The notes under the pieces are model-generated. The model had not been told where the DNA came from, ran no database searches, and saw only the letters and a program-made list of their open reading frames with translations. Source: Pseudomonadota bacterium (lineage in GTDB: Bacteria > Pseudomonadota > Gammaproteobacteria > Acidiferrobacterales > Acidiferrobacteraceae). From it: DNA of 10,238 bases. The DNA lies in contig JAJZZU010000065.1 in NCBI GenBank assembly GCA_021797365.1, forward strand, positions 1 to 10,238, given 5' to 3'. The position numbers were made by a program, and so were the translations under genes. Numbering within the stretch: the stretch's first letter is position 1; each line of letters starts with the position of its first letter. Of this stretch, positions 1 through 5,546 are shown piece by piece.

Positions 1-29
1 TTGCCGAACAGAGCGGTTCCGGAACCCCC

Positions 30-68
30 AAAAAAAAAGAAGGCCCAAGGACCACCCTTGAGGCCTTC
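30..68 (-). terminator. Rho-independent terminator of the TonB-dependent receptor gene
   Basis: Read on the minus strand, the DNA just past the receptor's stop codon forms a stem of GAAGGCC paired with GGCCTTC (positions 62-68 with 39-45). After one bulged T, a further 5 bp of CAAGG/CCTTG closes on a GTGGT loop. The stem is followed directly by nine Ts (positions 38-30). Stem, loop and U-tract match the textbook intrinsic terminator, and it lies 22 bp after the stop. The run has no matching T-tract on the plus strand, so it should work in one direction only. Confidence 0.9.
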
Positions 69-90
69 AATGAGGAGAAGAAAGGACGCG

Positions 91-2475
91 TCAGAAGCGC
101 GCGTTCAGATTGACGAAGTATTGCCGTGGCGCCCCCGGATCGGCGAGCACGGCCCCGGCGCTGTTGCCGCCAAAATAGCCGCCGCTCGTGATGTACTGGA
201 TGGGGTCATAGCGCTTGTTGAAGAGATTGGTCACGCCCACCGTCAGGGTCACCGCCGACAGGCCGGCGATGCCGGTCCCGGCCTTGATGGCCACCTGCGT
301 ATTGACGATGTTGTAAGACGCCATCTGCACATTATTGGTGGGGGCGTTGGCCACGTTGCTGAACAGGTACTGCGTACCGGTGTATTGATCGGACAGCCCG
401 GGCGATACCAGATAGCGCCCGAAGGCCACGCGGTAATTGACGCCCAGGGAGGCGGTGACGTCGGGGCTATAGGAGATCGGATAGCCCGCGTAGTTCGTGG
501 TGCTGCCGCCCGGCACATAGGAGTCGAAATGCGCGCGCGTAAGCGAGGCGGTTCCAAACACATGCCAATGCCACGTCGGACTGTCCTGCGCGCTCACGTT
601 CAAACCCTTATAAGTGGCGCTCGCCTGGGCGAACTGGGTGGTCGCGAAACCCCCACCAGTCGATATATAGGTGGTCAGGGTCTCGTTGCTCAACGTGTCG
701 CGGTAGATATCCGCATTCATCACGAAATGACGCAGCAGGCCCGCGCGCCGGATCAGAAGCCGCGTCCCCAACTCGTAGTCGACGCTCTTGACGGGCTTTA
801 GCGTCGCGAGATCAATGGCATTGCTGCCGCTGTAGGCACCGAAGGCGTTGTCGCCGGGGTTCTGGTAGGTCTCGGCGGCATTGCCGTACACCGACCAACG
901 CGGGGCGATCATGTAGCGCGCCCCCAGGGACGGTTCCATGCGCGTAAAGACCTTGCTGTCGCTTGGCGCTATCGTCTGGTTGGCGGCCCCGGGCGGGGTA
1001 TAGCTCGCGCCGTTGTTGAAAAATTGCGTCTGGAAATCGACGCCCGCGATCCCGGGGGTGATCGTCAAGGCCTTGATCGGCGTGATCGCGTCCTGCACAA
1101 AGCCCGTCAGATAGGTGTTGGCGAGCGTATCGTTGTTGTACTGGACCGGATTCGCCGGACTCGTTCCATAGGTCTCGTTATAGCCTGTATAAGGCGTCGA
1201 ATACGTCTGATTGATCCACGACCCCCCGAACTTCACGCGATTCATGGGGAGCGTCCAGTCGAACACCAGACGGTTCCCGTAGGTGTCGGACCGCGGGTTG
1301 TAATATTCCGAATTCACAGTCCCGGGCGGCGCGCCATTGTAGTTGTAATTGTCCACACGCCAATGGACCCTATGCCCGTGGCGATACCATACGAGGTCGT
1401 GCACCGACAGATCGGGCGCGAGGCCAAGCTTGATCTGCGAATACAGCATGCGATCGCGCACCACGATCTGCTTGAACCATACCGACTCGGGCAAGGACGA
1501 GTAGTATCCGGTGGTCGACTGGCTGTAGAGCGGCGTGTTGGGCGTGCCGTCGACTGTGACGGCGCTGCCGCCGGGCCCCGCAATTATGGGCGAGACCGGA
1601 ATGAAGTTGGGCCGGAACTCGGTATTGTCGTCCGCATAGCCTCCGATACTGAACGACCCGTCGCTGAAGGTCTTCACGGTCTTGGCAAACAATGCCGACG
1701 AACGGCTGGGCGCCGAAAAGGAGCCCGTGCGGAAGGTGTTGTCGCGCACAAAGCCCGCCGCCACCACCGTCGACCAATTATCGTGCGTGCCGGTGTTGGC
1801 AATGAGATCCGCGCCCTCGGTCTGATCGCTGCCGTACGTCAACCCAACGCTGCCCCCCGCCTGCTTCGTGGGCTGAACGGGGACAAAGTTGATCGTGCCA
1901 CCGACGCTGTCAAACCAGCGGCTTGCGGGATTACCGGGCCCATAGATGACATTGACGCCGGAGATGAGCTGCATGATCGGGATTTCGTTCGAATCCCAAC
2001 CGCCGTTATGGGAGATCAGATTGTTCATCGGCACCCCGTCGAACAGCACGGTGATGCCATTGCGTTCGACATCGCCGTTCACGCTCGACCAGCCGACCTT
2101 GACCCCGCGCAGCGCGATCTCATAGCGCGCCGACCCACTGATACCGCCGTACCCGCGCACCGCCACCCCCGGGGCCATGGCCAACGCCTGCGCGGAGCCC
2201 GCCAGCGGCCCATTGGCGGCGATCTGGCGGCGCCCTATGACACGCTCGGTCTGTGTCGACTTCAGGATCTTGCGTTTGGTGAGCTTGGTGCTCGTGGCCT
2301 TCAAGAGCGCCTCGGCCTTCTTGCGGCTTTGGGCATTCACGGTGCCGACGTTCACAGACGATGTGTCGTGGGCGGCGGCGGTGACCTGGCTTGCGGCCAG
2401 TGCGCACAAAACGAGCGAACTCAGCACCGACAGTCGGCCTGGCGTGGCCGGTAACGGGCGATAATGAGACGGCAT
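91..2475 (-). CDS. TonB-dependent outer-membrane receptor
   Basis: A 794-residue outer-membrane beta-barrel transporter, expected to take up a scarce ligand using energy from TonB-ExbB-ExbD. Residues 1 to about 35 form a signal peptide: a basic start, a hydrophobic core near 15-31, and a VTAAAHD-like cleavage region. A possible TonB box (SSVNVGTV, 39-46) is followed by a Lys/Arg-rich linker (51-72). The plug domain runs from about 75 to 200, with ALAMAPGV, an IALRGV segment, VLFDGVP and a VIYGPGN...GGTINF ending typical of these plugs. The rest is barrel, ending in a C-terminal Phe as required for Bam-mediated assembly. ATG 2475 is preferred over the in-frame GTG at 2493 because GGAGGA (2491-2486) lies just upstream of the ATG and overlaps the GTG. 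No STN signalling domain is present. The ligand cannot be read from the sequence; an upstream Pho box hints at a phosphorus compound. The gene is monocistronic, with its own terminator. Confidence 0.93.
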   Translation of the reverse strand: MPSHYRPLPATPGRLSVLSSLVLCALAASQVTAAAHDTSSVNVGTVNAQSRKKAEALLKATSTKLTKRKILKSTQTERVIGRRQIAANGPLAGSAQALAMAPGVAVRGYGGISGSARYEIALRGVKVGWSSVNGDVERNGITVLFDGVPMNNLISHNGGWDSNEIPIMQLISGVNVIYGPGNPASRWFDSVGGTINFVPVQPTKQAGGSVGLTYGSDQTEGADLIANTGTHDNWSTVVAAGFVRDNTFRTGSFSAPSRSSALFAKTVKTFSDGSFSIGGYADDNTEFRPNFIPVSPIIAGPGGSAVTVDGTPNTPLYSQSTTGYYSSLPESVWFKQIVVRDRMLYSQIKLGLAPDLSVHDLVWYRHGHRVHWRVDNYNYNGAPPGTVNSEYYNPRSDTYGNRLVFDWTLPMNRVKFGGSWINQTYSTPYTGYNETYGTSPANPVQYNNDTLANTYLTGFVQDAITPIKALTITPGIAGVDFQTQFFNNGASYTPPGAANQTIAPSDSKVFTRMEPSLGARYMIAPRWSVYGNAAETYQNPGDNAFGAYSGSNAIDLATLKPVKSVDYELGTRLLIRRAGLLRHFVMNADIYRDTLSNETLTTYISTGGGFATTQFAQASATYKGLNVSAQDSPTWHWHVFGTASLTRAHFDSYVPGGSTTNYAGYPISYSPDVTASLGVNYRVAFGRYLVSPGLSDQYTGTQYLFSNVANAPTNNVQMASYNIVNTQVAIKAGTGIAGLSAVTLTVGVTNLFNKRYDPIQYITSGGYFGGNSAGAVLADPGAPRQYFVNLNARF

Positions 2476-2485
2476 GACGCGGTAT

Positions 2486-2491
2486 TCCTCC
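2486..2491 (-). promoter_or_regulatory. Ribosome-binding site of the TonB-dependent receptor gene
   Basis: GGAGGA on the minus strand lies 10 nt before the ATG at 2475. It overlaps the alternative in-frame GTG codon at 2493, so that codon cannot be initiated from it. This fixes the start at 2475. Confidence 0.7.
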
Positions 2492-2565
2492 ACTGATTTT
2501 TTTCATGTTGGGAACTTTCTCGGGCGTACTCTGCCGTAGCCGTGTGACAACGCCGGCCCAGTTCG

Positions 2566-2583
2566 ATGACAGATTTTTGACAG
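2566..2583 (-). promoter_or_regulatory. Putative PhoB binding site (Pho box) upstream of the receptor gene
   Basis: The minus strand reads CTGTCAAAAATCTGTCAT: two 7-bp CTGTCA(A/T) direct repeats separated by 4 bp, so an 11-bp period. As I recall it, the enterobacterial Pho box consensus is CTGTCATA(A/T)A(A/T)CTGT(A/C)A(C/T), and this differs at one position (T7 to A). The site faces the receptor gene and ends 90 bp before its ATG, a normal promoter distance. A further TTGTCAC (2550-2544) falls on the same 11-bp phase. I see no convincing -10 hexamer at the expected 10-11 bp downstream, which is the main weakness. PhoB binding is inferred from the pattern. Confidence 0.6.
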
Positions 2584-2588
2584 ACATC

Positions 2589-2597
2589 GGGGGGGGG
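2589..2597. repeat. Nine-base G/C homopolymer tract
   Basis: Nine consecutive Gs on the plus strand (Cs on the receptor gene's strand) lie in the divergent intergenic region, 5 bp upstream of the putative Pho box. Tracts of this length are prone to slipped-strand length change during replication. It is non-coding, so any effect would be on promoter geometry. It could also be chance in GC-rich DNA. Confidence 0.8.
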
Positions 2598-2697
2598 TGC
2601 GGACCCGCGCGCCGGCCGATAACCAGGGCTCGTCAGGCGACCGGAGATCGGCTACCATTACGGCATTCATGATATTGTCGATTGTTGTGTTCATCAC

Positions 2698-2715
2698 GCG
2701 GGGCGCGTGCCCCGC
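2698..2715 (+). promoter_or_regulatory. GC-rich hairpin in the 5' leader of the cytochrome b gene
   Basis: GCGGGGC and GCCCCGC form a perfect 7-bp stem around a GCGT loop. It ends 21 nt before the ATG at 2737 and just before the likely ribosome-binding region (TGAGGT, 2720-2725). No T-tract follows, so it is not an intrinsic terminator. It may affect mRNA stability or ribosome access, or be incidental in GC-rich sequence. Confidence 0.3.
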
Positions 2716-2736
2716 CTCCATGAGGTATCAGCGGGC

Positions 2737-3432
2737 ATGAATGATAAGACACCGGGCAAGCGGGTTGCGCAAGGCGACGAGCGCCCGCGGATCTGGGATG
2801 TTCCGACGCGTGCGTTTCATTGGACACTGGCGGCGCTCGTGGCCTGGGAGTGGGCCTCGGCCCACCTTGGGCACGGCTTGATGCGCTACCACATGTGGGG
2901 CGGCTACGCGGTGCTCACATTGATCCTGTTTCGCCTGTCGTGGGGCTTTGTCGGCAGCCATACCGCGCGCTTCGCGCACTTCCTGCGCTCACCCCGCCGC
3001 ACCTGGGAATACATCAAATCGTGGCGCCGGGGCGCGCCCGATATCCACGGCCATAATCCGCTGGGCGGATGGGCGGTCATCGCCTTTCTGGTGTCATTGA
3101 TGGTTCAGGTCGGGACCGGACTTTTCGCAACCGACGATGTCTTGACCGCCGGACCCTTGAACCCGCTGGTCGGTAGCCGCATGGGCGACTGGCTCACGAC
3201 CGTTCATAAATGGAATTTCGATGTCCTGCTGGCGCTCATCGCCACCCACGTGAGCGCGGTGATCTTGCATCGCGTGATAGCCGGTCACGATCTCGTGCGT
3301 CCCATGATCACCGGGCGCGCGGCACGACCCGTGGCGAGCCCGGTCCCGAGTGACGCCTTCGCGCGACCCTGGGTGAGCGTGCTCGCGCTTGCACTCTCGG
3401 GCCTCGGGACCTGGCTCATTCTGCAGATCTGA
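2737..3432 (+). CDS. Di-haem cytochrome b561 / Ni-Fe hydrogenase-type cytochrome b membrane protein
   Basis: A 231-residue integral membrane b-type cytochrome of the family that includes bacterial cytochrome b561 and the hydrogenase cytochrome b subunit (Pfam Ni_hydr_CYTB type). It probably passes electrons between the quinone pool and a periplasmic partner. Hydrophobic segments lie near residues 27-47, 53-73, 110-131, 160-182 and 212-229. The four expected haem-ligand histidines are visible: H28 (TRAFHW), H52 (RYHMWGG), H157 (TVHKWN) and H171 (ATHV). Together they would ligate two b haems. ATG 2737 is chosen over the in-frame GTG at 2707, which lies inside the upstream hairpin. A modest TGAGGT motif (2720-2725) precedes the ATG. 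No hydrogenase genes are near, so a hydrogenase role is unlikely here. The gene converges on a cytochrome c' gene 6 bp away, and such pairs commonly work together, so that protein is the likeliest partner. Confidence 0.9.
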   Translation: MNDKTPGKRVAQGDERPRIWDVPTRAFHWTLAALVAWEWASAHLGHGLMRYHMWGGYAVLTLILFRLSWGFVGSHTARFAHFLRSPRRTWEYIKSWRRGAPDIHGHNPLGGWAVIAFLVSLMVQVGTGLFATDDVLTAGPLNPLVGSRMGDWLTTVHKWNFDVLLALIATHVSAVILHRVIAGHDLVRPMITGRAARPVASPVPSDAFARPWVSVLALALSGLGTWLILQI

Positions 3433-3438
3433 GCGCCG

Positions 3439-3891
3439 CTAACGCATGAAGCGGTGGTGGCAGGAGCGGCAGGCATCGGCCACGTGTTCGAGCGGGCGTG
3501 CCGATGCCGCAAGCGGGGCATGGGCGGTGGCCTGTGCGAGTTGGCGGGTAAGCGCCTCGAAATGGCCAACCGCCGCCGCGAAGGCGCGCGGCTGCTGCCA
3601 GATACGCACCGACGCCTTGGTGGCCCCACGATCAGACCCTGGCACGAAGGCCACCCACGGTAGGGTGGCGAGCATTGCCAACGCCCGGCCCTCCCCGGCG
3701 GTGCGGTTCGCATCGTAAGGACGCTGGCGGCGGAGTGTCTGCGCGATACGCACGAGATTCCACTGCATCGCCGCCATGAGTTCGCGGCGATAGGCGATAT
3801 CGGACTGGATGCGGGTCTCGGCCAGGACCACGGTGGGCGCAAGAACCGCGGCCACGGCCCACAGGGCCACGGCCTTCTTCAGGCATTTCAT
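3439..3891 (-). CDS. Periplasmic cytochrome c' / cytochrome c-556 family protein
   Basis: A 150-residue monohaem c-type cytochrome. Residues 1-24 are a Sec signal peptide (MKCLKK, hydrophobic core, VVLA before ET). The haem motif C141-R-S-C144-H145 sits near the C-terminus, as in the four-helix-bundle cytochrome c' family, not near the N-terminus as in ordinary class I cytochromes. Other family hallmarks are AYRRELM in helix 1, RPYDA, FVPGSD with TKA, and an IW segment leading into the third helix. M39 falls where the distal haem-pocket residue lies in this family: Met there is compatible with a six-coordinate c-556, while an unliganded site gives high-spin, NO/CO-binding c'. ATG 3891 gives the signal peptide directly, and GGAG lies about 11 nt upstream. 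It follows nuoN in the same direction, but 212 bp with two hairpins separates them, so it is probably transcribed separately. Confidence 0.9.
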   Translation of the reverse strand: MKCLKKAVALWAVAAVLAPTVVLAETRIQSDIAYRRELMAAMQWNLVRIAQTLRRQRPYDANRTAGEGRALAMLATLPWVAFVPGSDRGATKASVRIWQQPRAFAAAVGHFEALTRQLAQATAHAPLAASARPLEHVADACRSCHHRFMR

Positions 3892-3986
3892 GGGTTGGGG
3901 ATCTCCATTGAGGGGCTGGCGCGGTCCATCGGGGCCGCGTGGCGCGATACTACGGAGGGTGCATGACAAAACGGTGACGGCGGCGC

Positions 3987-4042
3987 GCCGCAAGCCGACA
4001 CCGGCTTACGGCCGGCACGGCGGGTCCTGAAGGTGACCCGCC
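3987..4042 (-). terminator. Tandem GC-rich hairpins downstream of nuoN, possible operon terminator
   Basis: Two inverted repeats lie in the 212-bp gap after nuoN. The first met by RNA polymerase, at 4042-4019, is a perfect 8-bp stem (GGCGGGTC/GACCCGCC) with an 8-nt loop. The second, at 4012-3987, reads on the minus strand as an 11-bp stem (GCCGTAAGCCG/CGGCTTGCGGC) with one U-G wobble and a GTGT loop. The wobble becomes a C-A mismatch on the plus strand, so the second hairpin favours minus-strand RNA. No proper U-tract follows; the nearest is TTTT at 3971-3968. They may pause polymerase, protect the 3' end or assist Rho, and are not a classic intrinsic terminator. Confidence 0.4.
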
Positions 4043-4103
4043 AGACCCCCGATCCGTACGGCAAGAAGCGGTTGTGTCCGCCCGATCGCGGACTACGCGC
4101 CCC

Positions 4104-5537
4104 TCAGGGGAGGCCGCGAACCGCAGCCCGACAGATGGCGATGAGCGTACCGGCCCACGGGGCGGCCAGCACCATGGCGATGCCGTTTACGCTCAGGATC
4201 CAGCGCAGATCGCGCCCCTGACGCAACGGGCCGGCGTCCACGGGGGCATCAAAGAACATGAGCTTCACGACACGCAGGTAGTAGAAGGCCCCGATCACGG
4301 AAAACAGCACGGCGGCCACCGCCAGCCCATAAAATCCGGCGCTGACCGCCGCCTGGATGACCGCGAGCTTGGCGTAGAACCCTATGGTCGGGGGGATGCC
4401 CGCCATCGAGAACATGAACAACAGCATCACCCACGCATACCAGGGGCTCCTCTGATAGAGGCCGCGCAGATCCTCCAGACGTTCGGCCTCGAAACCCTTG
4501 CGCGAGAGCAGGATGATGACGCCGAACGCCCCGAGGGTCATGAAGGCGTAGATCAAGGCATAGAACAGGGCATCGGCATAGCCGCTCACGCGCGCGCTCA
4601 AGAGCCCGAGCAGCAGAAAGCCCATGTGCGCGATCGCCGAGTAGGCGAGCATGCGCTTTAAGTTGGTCTGGGCAATGGCGACCACATTGCCGACCGCCAT
4701 CGACAAAAACGCGAGCAGCACCAGCATCTCCTGCCAGGCGCCGGACAGGCCATGAAGCCCCGCCACCAGCAGGCGCAGAAAGAGCGCGAACGCGGCGATC
4801 TTGGGGGCCGCGCCGACATACAAGGTCACGGCCGTCGGCGCCCCTTCATAGACATCGGGGATCCACATATGGAAGGGCACCGCGCCGAGCTTGAAGGCAA
4901 GACCCGACAGGACGAACACGAGACCCAGTGTCGCCACCATGTCATGGCGCGGGAGCGCGGCGAGCGCGGTCGCCACCCGGCCGATCGCAAGGCTGCCGGT
5001 GGCGCCATAGAGCATCGACAGGCCGTAGAGCAAAAGCCCCGAGGAGAGTGCGCCCAGCACGAAATACTTCATGGCCGCCTCGGTGGCGGGAATCGAATCG
5101 CGCTGCATCGCGATCAGCGCATAGAGGCTGAGCGACAAGAGCTCGAGCCCCAGGTACAAGGACAGGAAATGCGCGGCGCTCACCATCACGCACATACCGA
5201 CAACGCCGGTGAGCGCGAGCACAAAGAATTCGCTACGAAACACCCCGCGCTCGGCGATATAGGTCCGCGAATAGGCGAGCACGATGGCAGTCAACGCAAA
5301 GATCGCGATCTGCAGCACGATGCTCAGGCGATCGCCGATCACCATGCCGTGCAATACGACGCGCGCGCCCTCATCGCGCAGGGAGTAGGCGGTGATTCCG
5401 GCGGCAATGAGGGTGGCCTGCGTGACCCCATACATCATCCCCTTGAATCGCCGCTTCCAGAAGAGGTCCGCGAGCAGGATCACGCAGGCCATGGCAAAAA
5501 CGAGGATTTCCGGCAACACCGGTCTTATATGCATCAT
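4104..5537 (-). CDS. nuoN: NADH-quinone oxidoreductase subunit N
   Basis: One of three antiporter-like proton-pumping subunits in the membrane arm of respiratory complex I, in the inner membrane. At 477 residues it matches the family (E. coli NuoN is about 485). Hydrophobic helices fill its whole length. The residues expected for proton translocation are present: E132 (LGLELLSL), K157 (AAMKYFVLG), K216 (AFKLGAVPFHMW), K246 (AAPKIAAF) and K390 (IGFYAK). The conserved AQTNLKRMLAYSAIAHMG segment is at 289-306. Translation starts at tandem ATG codons (5537 or 5534). The likely ribosome-binding sequence AGGGTGG overlaps the nuoM stop codon, and the gap to nuoM is 9 bp, so translation is probably coupled. 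It is the last gene of the operon. Confidence 0.97.
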   Translation of the reverse strand: MMHIRPVLPEILVFAMACVILLADLFWKRRFKGMMYGVTQATLIAAGITAYSLRDEGARVVLHGMVIGDRLSIVLQIAIFALTAIVLAYSRTYIAERGVFRSEFFVLALTGVVGMCVMVSAAHFLSLYLGLELLSLSLYALIAMQRDSIPATEAAMKYFVLGALSSGLLLYGLSMLYGATGSLAIGRVATALAALPRHDMVATLGLVFVLSGLAFKLGAVPFHMWIPDVYEGAPTAVTLYVGAAPKIAAFALFLRLLVAGLHGLSGAWQEMLVLLAFLSMAVGNVVAIAQTNLKRMLAYSAIAHMGFLLLGLLSARVSGYADALFYALIYAFMTLGAFGVIILLSRKGFEAERLEDLRGLYQRSPWYAWVMLLFMFSMAGIPPTIGFYAKLAVIQAAVSAGFYGLAVAAVLFSVIGAFYYLRVVKLMFFDAPVDAGPLRQGRDLRWILSVNGIAMVLAAPWAGTLIAICRAAVRGLP

Positions 5538-5546
5538 GAGACCACC

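Noticed and set aside
2398..2409. Lipobox-like LVLC in the receptor signal peptide
   Set aside because: The residue before the Cys is Leu, where lipoproteins need Gly, Ala or Ser, and TonB-dependent receptors are not lipoproteins. Signal peptidase I cleavage fits better.
1024..2454. Long plus-strand open frame of 476 codons opposite the receptor gene (also one at 1-801)
   Set aside because: Arg/His/Asp/Gly-rich composition with no domain or hydrophobic pattern, lying exactly antisense to a clear TonB-dependent receptor. This is the usual shadow frame of GC-rich genes.
2120..2506. Minus-strand frame beginning MKKISGG at 2506, as an alternative signal peptide for the receptor or a separate gene
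   Set aside because: After a few codons it becomes Arg/His/Pro-rich shadow sequence in the wrong frame. The frame from 2475 gives a proper signal peptide and the whole receptor. Kept only as a low-interest slippage note.
2641..2697. Possible sigma-70, Fnr or Fur site upstream of the cytochrome b gene
   Set aside because: The stretch is AT-richer and has TTGTCG and GATATT motifs, but no pair with correct spacing, and no symmetric Fnr- or Fur-like palindrome could be aligned.
3944..3972. Possible sigma-70 promoter for the cytochrome c' gene (TTGTCA and TAGTAT on the minus strand)
   Set aside because: The spacing between the two hexamers is about 11 bp, far from the usual 16-18, and the -10 is a poor match.
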